DNA of 64,000 nucleotides from contig NZ_JAENHP010000013.1 of assembly GCF_016834655.1 (NCBI RefSeq), positions 62,001-126,000 on the forward strand. Reading direction: 5' to 3'. Below, one piece after another: positions 1 to 7,212 of this stretch (the stretch's first letter is position 1; the number at the start of each line of letters is the position of its first letter). The position numbers and the translations under genes are program-made. A model generated the notes under the pieces. The model ran no database searches. It had not been told where the DNA came from and worked only from the letters and a program-made list of their open reading frames with translations. This stretch comes from Paractinoplanes ovalisporus. Lineage in GTDB: Bacteria > Actinomycetota > Actinomycetes > Mycobacteriales > Micromonosporaceae.

Positions 1-191
1 TTGGCGGTGAAGTCCTTGGCCAGCCCCTCCGCGATCTTGACCGTTTCGGGCTGGTTGTCGGTCAGGAACGAGAGCGTGACCTTGCCGCCGCCACTGTCCT
101 CGTCGCTGCTGCCCAGGCTGCCGGCGCTGCACGCGCTCAGAGCCAGGGCGGCGGCGGAGAGCACGGCGAGGCCTATCTGACGTCGCTTCAT
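1..191 (-). CDS. ABC sugar-type solute-binding lipoprotein, N-terminal part (runs off the window)
   Basis: About 63 residues are visible, starting at the ATG at 191 and open at the window edge. The protein starts with a basic MKRRQ, a hydrophobic stretch and a lipobox (LSAC) near residues 18-21, so it should be a lipid-anchored exported protein. After a Ser/Gly/Asp-rich linker comes KVTLSFLTDNQPET, the usual first strand of family 1 extracellular solute-binding proteins of sugar ABC transporters. A GGGAG ribosome site lies 7 bases before the ATG, and the gene begins 12 bases after the stop of the alpha-L-rhamnosidase, so both are probably one operon. A rhamnose-containing substrate is inferred from that neighbour only. 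Permease genes would be expected beyond position 1. Confidence 0.8.
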   Translation of the reverse strand, partial: MKRRQIGLAVLSAAALALSACSAGSLGSSDEDSGGGKVTLSFLTDNQPETVKIAEGLAKDFTA

Positions 192-203
192 GAAGTGACT
201 CCC

Positions 204-3062
204 TTATCGGTGTTCGGAGGAGAGGAGGGTCTGCAGGCGGGCCGCGAGCACGTCGCCGCCGGGGATGAAGCCGTGTGCGGTGGCGGCGCCGGCGAGTTCG
301 GTGGCGGGCGCGTCGAGATAGCGTTCGAGCCGGGCGGCCAGGTCGGCCTCGCCGGTCGCGACACCCGCCTCGGTCGCCGCGGCGACAACCTTGTCCCAGC
401 TGGGGCGGTGGTCCATCAGCTGCCGGACGCTCGGCTCGGCGGGCAGTGCGCTCGTTTCCCCGTACGGGTCGTCGACCACCCATCCGTGCCGGCCGTGACC
501 CACGGTGATCGGCTCCCCGCCCGCGGGCAGGTGCACGGTGGCGGTCGCGCCGACCGGCACCACCACGTCGAGCCGCAGCTCACCATCTGCGCGTTTCCAG
601 GCGACAGAGGCTTCCCCGTACGGCGTGAGGTGCCGTGCCGCCGCATGCGTGAGCTCGCCGGTGGGCAGTGGCCGCACCTCGATCCGGCGGTAGCCGGGCC
701 CGGCCGGGGCGAGGCCCGCGACGCGTCGGTGCAGCCAATCGGCCACCGCCCCGAGCGCGTAGTGGTTGAACGACGTCATCTCGCCCGGGTTGATCGAGCC
801 GTCCGGAAGCATGCTGTCCCACCGCTCCCAGACCGTGGTGGCGTCCATGGTCACCGGGTAGAGCCAGCTCGGCACGCCGGTCTGCAGCAGCAGCCGGTAC
901 GCCAGATCGGGGTGCCCGGCGTCGGTCAGCGCGTCGGTCATCAGGGGCGTGCCGACGAACCCGGTGCTGATCCGGAACCCGGCCGTGCGGACCAGGTCGG
1001 CCAGCCGCTCCCCCGCGTGCCGGCGCTGCTCCGGCGTGGGCAGCAGTGCCCACTGCAGGGCCAGCGCATAGGTCGTGGCGGCGTCGCTGAGCACCCGGCC
1101 GCCGTCGGTCACGTACTCCCGGGCGAACGCCTCCCGCACCCGTTCGGCCAGTTCGCCGTACTCGCGGGCCACGTCGCCGTCGCCGACCGCGAGCGCGGCC
1201 CGGGCCACGACCTCGGCCGAGCGGGCCAGGTGGGCGGTGGCGATGACGTCGGGGTCGGCCTTGGCCCGGAACGGGTCCTCGGGCGGGGCGGTCGGGTCGA
1301 GCCAGTCGCCGAACTGGAATCCGCCGGCCCACAGCCGGGCCGGGCCGGCCAGCGCCGACATCCGGTCGACCCAGGCCCGCATGCTGGGCAGCTGCCGGTG
1401 CAGGAGGCCGAGGTCGCCGGTGCGCTGATAGATCACCCAGGGCACGATGGTGGCCGCGTCGCCCCACGCCGCGGTGGCGGGCCCGGGCTGCCGCAGAACG
1501 TCCGGGACCACGTACGGGACCGAACCGTCCTTCTGCTGTTCGGCGGCGAGGTCGGCGAGCCAGTTGGTGAGGAAGCCGGCCGAGTCGAACAGGAACGACG
1601 CGGTGGGCGAGAAGACCTGGATGTCGCCGGTCCAGCCGAGGCGCTCGTCGCGTTGCGGGCAGTCGGTGGGGACGTCGACGAAGTTGCCACGCATGCCCCA
1701 GACGACGTTGGAGTGCAAGCGGTCGAGCCGCGGGTCCGAGCTTTCGAACCATCCCGTACGGCGGAGGTCGGAGCCGACGACGACGGCCTCGATGTCGTCC
1801 GCTCGCAGGTCGTCGATGCCGGTGACCTCGGCGTAGCGGAAGCCGTGGAACGTCAGGCTCGGTTCCAGCACGGTGTCGTCGGCTCCGGCCAGGATCCACT
1901 CGTCGGTGGCCTTCGCGGTACGTAGCGGGCGGACACCGAGCTCGCCGTCCTCCAGGACCTCGGCGTGCCTGATCTGTACGGCGTCCCCGGCATTTCCGCC
2001 GCGGACGGTCAGGCGGACCCAGCCGACGAGGTTCTGGCCGAAGTCGACCAGCGTCCGGCCCGACGGCGAGGTGAACACGCTGCGGGCGGGCAGGACTTCG
2101 GTGATCCGTACGGGCGGGCCGTCGGGGGCCACGAGCAGGCTCAGGTCGGCGTCGAGCACGTCGACCGGCGACTCCGGCCCGGGCGCGCGGCGCAGGTCGG
2201 TGTGCTGGCCGTTGTAGAGGTCGTCGTCGACGATCGTGCCTTCGCGGGCGGTCCACGTGCCGTCGGTGGCCAGCGTGTGCACCTGCCCGTCGGCGGTCTC
2301 GACCTCGAGCTGGGCCAGCAGCGCGAGCCGGTCGCCATAGAGGCTGTGCTGGTTGCGGAAGCCGAGGTAGCCGCGGAACCAGCCGTTGCCGAGCTGCACC
2401 TCGATCCGGTTGACGCCCTCGGCGAGCAGGTCGGTGACGTCGTGGGTCTGGTAGCGCAGCCGGTGCTGGTAGGCGGTCCAGCCGGGCGCGAGCTGTTCGT
2501 CGCCGACCCGCCGGCCGTTGACGCTCGCCGCGTAGAGGCCGTGTGCGGTGGCGTACAGGCGGGCTTTCGTGATGCCGGCCGGAAGCTCGATCGTGCCGGT
2601 GAGGATCGGGGACGGGCTCCCGAAGGCGCCGAGCTCGCGGGGGCTGACGAAGCGGGCGGTCCAGTCCTCGGGGTGGAGAAGACCGGCCTCGGCCGTTGCC
2701 GGTTCGCTCCACTCGCTCCACGTGGCCGGCCCCTCGCCCCGCTCGCCGCCCTCGCCGCCCTGAACGGTCGTGGCGTGGTCGCTGTCCGGAAGGTCGGCGG
2801 CGACCCGGACGCGTACGGTGGCGGCCTCCCGGGACGTCAGCGGGGCGCCGGGCCAGGGCACGAGCACCTGCTCGTCCGACTCGACCTCGAAGACCTCGGT
2901 CGCGCCGCCATGGGTGATCTCGATCTGGTAGCGGCTCTGCGTCCAGCCCTCGGGGGCGTCCGCGAGCTGCCAGGAGAGGCGGGGAGTGGGCGTGCCGAGG
3001 CCGATCATGGTGCCGTGATGGTGGTCGAACCGAAGGCCCAGGGGGGCGTGGATATCCGGCAT
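204..3062 (-). CDS. alpha-L-rhamnosidase, GH78 family
   Basis: A 952-residue glycoside hydrolase that should release terminal alpha-L-rhamnose from plant or microbial glycosides. The N-terminal beta domain carries the family pattern LGLGTPTPRLSW-like (here GLGTPTPRLSWQL). The catalytic (alpha/alpha)6 barrel carries the GH78 signature VDVPTDCPQRDERLGWTGD-like segment at about residues 463-480, containing the conserved acidic residues. Length fits bacterial GH78 enzymes. I chose the ATG at 3062 because AGGAG sits 4 bases before it; an in-frame start 15 codons upstream lacks such a site. No signal peptide is evident, so it is probably cytoplasmic and acts on imported glycosides. It is followed by the solute-binding lipoprotein and is divergent from an AraC regulator at 3301, which probably controls it. 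Confidence 0.93.
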   Translation of the reverse strand: MPDIHAPLGLRFDHHHGTMIGLGTPTPRLSWQLADAPEGWTQSRYQIEITHGGATEVFEVESDEQVLVPWPGAPLTSREAATVRVRVAADLPDSDHATTVQGGEGGERGEGPATWSEWSEPATAEAGLLHPEDWTARFVSPRELGAFGSPSPILTGTIELPAGITKARLYATAHGLYAASVNGRRVGDEQLAPGWTAYQHRLRYQTHDVTDLLAEGVNRIEVQLGNGWFRGYLGFRNQHSLYGDRLALLAQLEVETADGQVHTLATDGTWTAREGTIVDDDLYNGQHTDLRRAPGPESPVDVLDADLSLLVAPDGPPVRITEVLPARSVFTSPSGRTLVDFGQNLVGWVRLTVRGGNAGDAVQIRHAEVLEDGELGVRPLRTAKATDEWILAGADDTVLEPSLTFHGFRYAEVTGIDDLRADDIEAVVVGSDLRRTGWFESSDPRLDRLHSNVVWGMRGNFVDVPTDCPQRDERLGWTGDIQVFSPTASFLFDSAGFLTNWLADLAAEQQKDGSVPYVVPDVLRQPGPATAAWGDAATIVPWVIYQRTGDLGLLHRQLPSMRAWVDRMSALAGPARLWAGGFQFGDWLDPTAPPEDPFRAKADPDVIATAHLARSAEVVARAALAVGDGDVAREYGELAERVREAFAREYVTDGGRVLSDAATTYALALQWALLPTPEQRRHAGERLADLVRTAGFRISTGFVGTPLMTDALTDAGHPDLAYRLLLQTGVPSWLYPVTMDATTVWERWDSMLPDGSINPGEMTSFNHYALGAVADWLHRRVAGLAPAGPGYRRIEVRPLPTGELTHAAARHLTPYGEASVAWKRADGELRLDVVVPVGATATVHLPAGGEPITVGHGRHGWVVDDPYGETSALPAEPSVRQLMDHRPSWDKVVAAATEAGVATGEADLAARLERYLDAPATELAGAATAHGFIPGGDVLAARLQTLLSSEHR

Positions 3063-3094
3063 GTCACTCCTGTTGCTTTTATCGTTTTTGTCCG

Positions 3095-3106
3095 TGAAAC
3101 GATTCA
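3095..3106. promoter_or_regulatory. near-palindromic operator-like site TGAAACGATTCA
   Basis: This 12-base near-palindrome around a central CG resembles LacI-family operators of actinobacterial sugar operons. It lies 33 bases upstream of the rhamnosidase start. A second core, GGGAACGTTTC at 3155-3165, lies in the same divergent intergenic region. No LacI gene is in this window, so the cognate factor could be elsewhere or these may be chance matches. Confidence 0.35.
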
Positions 3107-3300
3107 AGAACCGGCGGGCGATAGGGCGCGGTCAATTTGTTTCGGCTTCGTGGCGGGAACGTTTCGCCGTGCCCCCGATCCTGCGTTTCGGTGTGGCCCA
3201 CGACATAGCCCGTGATGAACCGGAGCTAGCACAAAATTCACCCCGGTCCCGGCCGCGTCCCACCCTTGGGCGGATTCCGCGACAGGGCCTACGGTGAGGC

Positions 3301-4194
3301 ATGACCGACGACCCCCCGGTCGAGAACACCCGGACGTTGCTGCACTTCATCGACGGGTCGGTGGCGTACGCGGGCCACTACCTGCATCAGGGCCTGCATC
3401 CGGTGCACACGCACAGCTTCGTGGAGATCGCCGTGGTGATCTCGGGGACGGGCGTGCACCACAGCCTGGCCGGCCGCCAGGAGCTGACGATCGGCGACGC
3501 CGTGCTGCTGCGGCCGGGCGTGTGGCACGGCTACGAGAATTGTGAACGGCTCGACCTCTACAACTGCTGCTTCTCGACCGAGCTGCTGCGGCGCGAGCTG
3601 GCCTGGACCCGGCAGGACCCGCAACTGGGCCACCTGCTGTGGACCGGCCCATACTCCGGCCAGCGGCGCGGCATCCTCTACACCCACCTGCGGGACGAAG
3701 CCCTCACCGGCTGCCTGGAACACCTCGACGGCTTGCAGAAACTGCGGGCCCTGCCCCCCACGGAATACCGCGGCGACCTGGTCGGCCGCCTGACCCTGTT
3801 CCTCAGCGCCTTGGCCCGGGTCGTGGCCGGAACCGACTCGCTGTCGGGCGGTTCGGCCGGCACCCACGCGGCGGTGCTGGACGCCATGCGCATGATGGAG
3901 GACCGTCCCGCATACCAGTGGACGCTGACCGAGCTGGCGGCCGAACTGCACCTGGCCCCCGGCTACCTGGTCCGCCTGTTCAAGGCGGCGACCGGTCTGC
4001 CCCCGATGGCCTACCTGTCCCGCTTCCGCGTCGAACTGGCGGCGGCCCGCCTGTTGCACACCGACCAGCCGATCAACCGCATCGGCGAGTCGGTGGGCTG
4101 GCCCGACCAGAACTACTTCGCGCGGCGCTTCAAGTCCCACTACGGCCTGAGCGCGTCGACCTACCGAACCCGCTTCACCCGCGCCCGAGGTTGA
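3301..4194 (+). CDS. AraC-family regulator with N-terminal cupin sensor
   Basis: A 297-residue regulator. Residues about 25-100 form a cupin-like ligand domain (HPVHTHSFVEIAVVISG, typical of sugar-responsive AraC proteins). Residues about 195-297 carry two helix-turn-helix motifs, the second containing the classic IGESVGWPDQNYFARRFK pattern and the PxxYR end (here LSASTYRTRF). It is divergent from the alpha-L-rhamnosidase gene with 238 bases between the starts, so it is probably the local activator of the rhamnoside operon; the effector (rhamnose or a rhamnoside) is inferred. The start is the ATG at 3301, with a weak GTGAGG just before it. Confidence 0.88.
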   Translation: MTDDPPVENTRTLLHFIDGSVAYAGHYLHQGLHPVHTHSFVEIAVVISGTGVHHSLAGRQELTIGDAVLLRPGVWHGYENCERLDLYNCCFSTELLRRELAWTRQDPQLGHLLWTGPYSGQRRGILYTHLRDEALTGCLEHLDGLQKLRALPPTEYRGDLVGRLTLFLSALARVVAGTDSLSGGSAGTHAAVLDAMRMMEDRPAYQWTLTELAAELHLAPGYLVRLFKAATGLPPMAYLSRFRVELAAARLLHTDQPINRIGESVGWPDQNYFARRFKSHYGLSASTYRTRFTRARG

Positions 4195-4356
4195 CCTGAT
4201 CGCGTTGTCGTCTCGGAACGCGGCTCACCTCGACCGGCCACTGTCACCCGATAAGGGGCGCTGCGCCGCGCAAATGGCGCGGCTCGGCTGCAGCCGTCGG
4301 CACCGCGTCGCTGGCTCTTCTCGTCCGCGGCTTCCCCGGCGTGTACCCGCCGGTCC

Positions 4357-5508
4357 ATGCTCGACATCATGGACGCCGACCAGGCGGTGACGCCACCGGG
4401 CGCCGGCCGGGGCGGACCCCGACTGGGATGGCATGGCTTGCTCGCCGGGTTCCTGCTCAACAACATGGCCGTCGGCATCGTGGTGAACATTTTCAGCGAC
4501 GACGGGCGCGCCGGGCGCGCGCTGGCCGCCGTCACCGGGCTGGCCGCAACCGCCGGCCTGGCCGCCTGGCTGCGCCGCTACCCCGGCTCCGCGCTGCAGA
4601 GGGCTGTCCGGGCCGGATTGTGGATCGTGGCCGCCGCCGCGGTCCTGCTGACCCTGGCCATACCTGGTTGGACGATCACGCTCACCGCGATCGCGGCCGC
4701 CTTGCTCACGGTCACGATCCTGCTCACCACCACCCTGGAGACCGCGGGCCTCCTCCTCAGCGGGGCGGCGGCCGTCGGGGGCGGCGTCGCGCTGGCCGCA
4801 CTCGGGGTGGAGGCGCTGCGTAACGGGGGTCTGCTGGCCGGGACCGGATTGCTCGGAATGGGAGTCGCGGTGTGCGTTTGCGGGTGGGCATTGACGCAGA
4901 ACGTGATCGCCCTGGGTGGGGCCGCAATCGCTGGAGGCGGCGTCGCGGCGGCCGTGGTCGGCGTGGTGCTGCTGCACGACGGGGACACGCTGGCAGGTAC
5001 CGCAGTCCTCGGAATCGGAGTCGCGGTGGCCGTGTACGGGGCGGCGTTGCTGCGGAACCGGGTTCCACCGCGTGGGGCCGCGCTCTTCGGCCTTGGTGTC
5101 GCGGCGGCCGTAGGCGGGGTCGCGGTGCTGCGGAACGGAGGCGTTCTGGGCGGGGTCGCGCTCTTCGGGTTGGGCGTGGCGATGACTGTGTACGGGGTGG
5201 CAGTAACGCGGGGCGGGGGCATGCTGGGAGCCGCCGCAATCGTCGGGGCTGGTGTCGCGGCGGTCGTGCTCGGGGTGGCGTGGATACAAGACGGAGGTGT
5301 GCTGGCCGGCGCCGCGGTTGTCGGGGGCGGCGTCGCGCTGGCCACGTTAGGGGTCGTGGAGCTGAGACCGGTCAGCGGGCGGCTCCGGCGCTGGTGGGCG
5401 CGGATCAGCGAGGACCGGCGTCCGCCCGTACCGGCACCTCGGCCCCGCACCGCCGCGGACCCGGCCGACTCGGCCCCTGCGGAAGGGCCCGAGCCGGCAG
5501 GTGAGTGA
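4357..5508 (+). CDS. hydrophobic repeat protein, eight 26-residue tandem repeats, unknown function
   Basis: A 383-residue protein I do not recognise. An N-terminal section contains three or four likely membrane segments (for example LLAGFLLNNMAVGIVVNIF). From about residue 130 to 335 there are eight tandem units of about 26 residues, of the pattern GAALFGLGVAxAVxGVAVLRNGGVL, rich in Gly, Ala and Val. Each unit is one hydrophobic stretch ending in a polar (R/H/Q)(N/D)GG turn. The C-terminal 45 residues are basic and Pro-rich. There is a rare TTA leucine codon at 5347. The start (ATG 4357, or 4369) has no clear ribosome site, so the N-terminus is uncertain. The long open frames on the opposite strand here are a by-product of the repeats. 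Membrane localisation is an inference. Confidence 0.65.
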   Translation: MLDIMDADQAVTPPGAGRGGPRLGWHGLLAGFLLNNMAVGIVVNIFSDDGRAGRALAAVTGLAATAGLAAWLRRYPGSALQRAVRAGLWIVAAAAVLLTLAIPGWTITLTAIAAALLTVTILLTTTLETAGLLLSGAAAVGGGVALAALGVEALRNGGLLAGTGLLGMGVAVCVCGWALTQNVIALGGAAIAGGGVAAAVVGVVLLHDGDTLAGTAVLGIGVAVAVYGAALLRNRVPPRGAALFGLGVAAAVGGVAVLRNGGVLGGVALFGLGVAMTVYGVAVTRGGGMLGAAAIVGAGVAAVVLGVAWIQDGGVLAGAAVVGGGVALATLGVVELRPVSGRLRRWWARISEDRRPPVPAPRPRTAADPADSAPAEGPEPAGE

Positions 5509-5742
5509 TGACCGCGAGCCCGCGCCACGGATGACCATCCAGTCAGGCCGACCCGCGGGCGCCGGTAAGCGCCGTTCTCCGCGGCAGCCGGCAAATGGGC
5601 AGGTTCGACGCGTTCAGCACTACGGGATCTTTGGCGAGGCAGCCGCGGCGTGCCGGTGGATGGCCTCCGGCCGCGTCATGGTGTCGAGCGCGCCGGGCGG
5701 AGGTCATCGACGATGCGCTGGACCTCAGCCACGAAACAGGCG

Positions 5743-6036
5743 CTAGTCGAACTCCAGGTGCAAGGTGCTGGTGTAGGCCGTCGACAGCGGTTGCGGGGCC
5801 GGGCCGGGCGGGCGCTCGGATCCGGTCCAGACGGCGACGGCTCGGAAGGCGTAACCGTCCTGGTCGGCGGTCTCGAACTCGAACGAGACCGCTTGACCGG
5901 CGGCGAGCGCGCGGTAGCCGTCGGCCAGGATGGCGCCGAAGTGGGCCCAGCAACCGCCAGGGGTCGCTTCGGAGTCGAGCACTCCCCAGCCCTCGTCGGC
6001 GTTCCAATCCCGTACGGTGCCGGTTGTTGTGGTCAT
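5743..6036 (-). CDS. cold-shock-domain-like protein
   Basis: A 97-residue protein. The first 70 residues match a cold-shock/OB-fold pattern: GTVRDWNADEGWGVLDSE, then CWAHFGAI, then AVSFEFE and GYAFRAVAVW. This corresponds to the G-x-V-K-W-F-N, G-F-I and V-F-H-x-S segments of CspA, but the aromatic RNP motifs are altered (GWGVL instead of GFGFI), so nucleic-acid binding is plausible but not assured. The C-terminal 25 residues are an extra tail. Its ATG overlaps the stop of the upstream TetR gene (ATGA), so it is the last gene of the operon that starts with the PEP-synthase-like gene. Confidence 0.75.
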   Translation of the reverse strand: MTTTTGTVRDWNADEGWGVLDSEATPGGCWAHFGAILADGYRALAAGQAVSFEFETADQDGYAFRAVAVWTGSERPPGPAPQPLSTAYTSTLHLEFD

Positions 6037-6623
6037 CGCGTGAGTGTGGCACCGGGGGGGCCGAAAAGCAGGTCCAATTGCGCGTCCAGCGTGGCCAGGG
6101 CCTGGTCGGGGGTGAGCTGGCCGCCCAGCAGATAGACGCCCAGGCCCTCCATCAGCGCCAGCAACGCGGTCGCCGACTCGGCGCCGTGCGGTTCGGGCAG
6201 CAGGCCGGCCACGAAGTCCACCATCTGTGAAGTGCCGGGACGCAGACTCTGGCCGGCCTCGGGGCGTACGGCGGCGTAGGCCAGGAACGCCAGCGCCACC
6301 CGCCCGTCGGCCATGGCGGTGCCCTCGAGCGGCAGCAGCGCGGCGATCAGAGTGCGCAGCAGCAGGCGAGGTGGCGGGTCGGCGCCCAACGCTTCCACCG
6401 CGGCGCGGATGCGGGCCTCGCTGCGGTCCATCACGGCCGACAGCGCGAACGCCATCATCTCGTCCTTGGTGTGGAAGTAGTGCTGCACCATCCCGGCCGA
6501 GACGCCGGCCGCCGCCGCCACGTGGCGCAGGCTCACGGCTTCCAGGCCCTGCTCGGCGGCCACCCGCATGAGGGCGTCGGCGATCAGGCGGCGGCGGGCG
6601 TCGTGGTCGACGATCTTCGGCAT
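6033..6623 (-). CDS. TetR-family transcriptional regulator
   Basis: A 196-residue repressor-type protein. The N-terminal HTH (residues about 10-55) is typical: ALMRVAAEQGLEAVSLRHVA, then AAGVSAGMVQHYFHTKDEM. The C-terminal region is a helical ligand/dimer domain with BetI-like features. It lies 4 bases after the PH-like membrane protein gene and overlaps the cold-shock-like gene, so it sits inside the operon it may control. Candidate operators are the two related 18-base sites upstream of the first gene of the operon (9880-9931). The ligand cannot be read from sequence; association with a rifampin-phosphotransferase-like enzyme suggests a xenobiotic, as inference. Confidence 0.9.
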   Translation of the reverse strand: MPKIVDHDARRRLIADALMRVAAEQGLEAVSLRHVAAAAGVSAGMVQHYFHTKDEMMAFALSAVMDRSEARIRAAVEALGADPPPRLLLRTLIAALLPLEGTAMADGRVALAFLAYAAVRPEAGQSLRPGTSQMVDFVAGLLPEPHGAESATALLALMEGLGVYLLGGQLTPDQALATLDAQLDLLFGPPGATLTR

Positions 6624-6627
6624 GGGC

Positions 6628-7212
6628 TCAGACCTTGACGGCGTCGAGATGGCGGCGGGCCGCGCGGACCAGGCCGTCGGAGTCGTCGGCGTAAAGCCGT
6701 ACCTCGGAAACGGTTTCGCCCTTCCAGTCGAGAGGGCGGCTCAGGCGTACGTCGATGCTTGTCTGGCTGCCGACCACGATGTGCAACGCCCCGTCCTCGA
6801 GCTGCACGGCGCGGCTCGACGGCATCGAACGATAGCGCTTGCCGATCGACTCGACGTCGGCCCACGGCACGGTCAGGTCGACGCCCGAGCTCATCCGCAC
6901 GCGCAGGCCGCCGGCGAGCACCAGGTGCGGGTGACGGATCAGGCCGCCGAGGAAGCCGAGCATCCACAACAGGCCCCACACGCTGATGACCAGCATGATG
7001 ATGCGGGCCGGGCCCCACGGGACCACGTGTTTGACGATCAGGTCGAGCACCGGGATCTCCACGATCGACAGCCCGAGGAAGACGCCCAGGATCGGCTTGA
7101 TCACGCCCAGATAGCCGTACGCCTCACCGCCGTGGAGATCCACCGGGCGCCGGGTCGCCCACAGGGCCAGGTTGCGCCAGGTCTCGCCCTCGCGCCGCAG
7201 CAACTCCCTCAT
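6628..7212 (-). CDS. two-segment membrane protein with PH-like cytoplasmic domain
   Basis: A 194-residue protein without a family I can name firmly. Residues about 35-95 contain two hydrophobic segments (YLGVIKPILGVFLGLSIVEI and IIMLVISVWGLLWMLGFLGG). The remaining C-terminal half has alternating strands such as GLRVRMSSGVDLTVPWADV, suggestive of a bacterial PH-like fold. The start is the ATG at 7212, which overlaps the stop of the upstream gene (ATGA) and is preceded by a strong AGGAGGAG. Longer reading frames upstream are shadows of the neighbouring gene. Second gene of the operon. Confidence 0.8.
   Translation of the reverse strand: MRELLRREGETWRNLALWATRRPVDLHGGEAYGYLGVIKPILGVFLGLSIVEIPVLDLIVKHVVPWGPARIIMLVISVWGLLWMLGFLGGLIRHPHLVLAGGLRVRMSSGVDLTVPWADVESIGKRYRSMPSSRAVQLEDGALHIVVGSQTSIDVRLSRPLDWKGETVSEVRLYADDSDGLVRAARRHLDAVKV

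Noticed and set aside
195..1925. Long plus-strand frame opposite the rhamnosidase
   Set aside because: Low-complexity Gly/Arg/Val composition and no domain; it is a shadow of the GH78 gene.
4225..5289. 354-residue minus-strand frame with His/Arg/Asp-rich repeats
   Set aside because: It mirrors the repeats of the plus-strand membrane protein and has no start signal or known domain.
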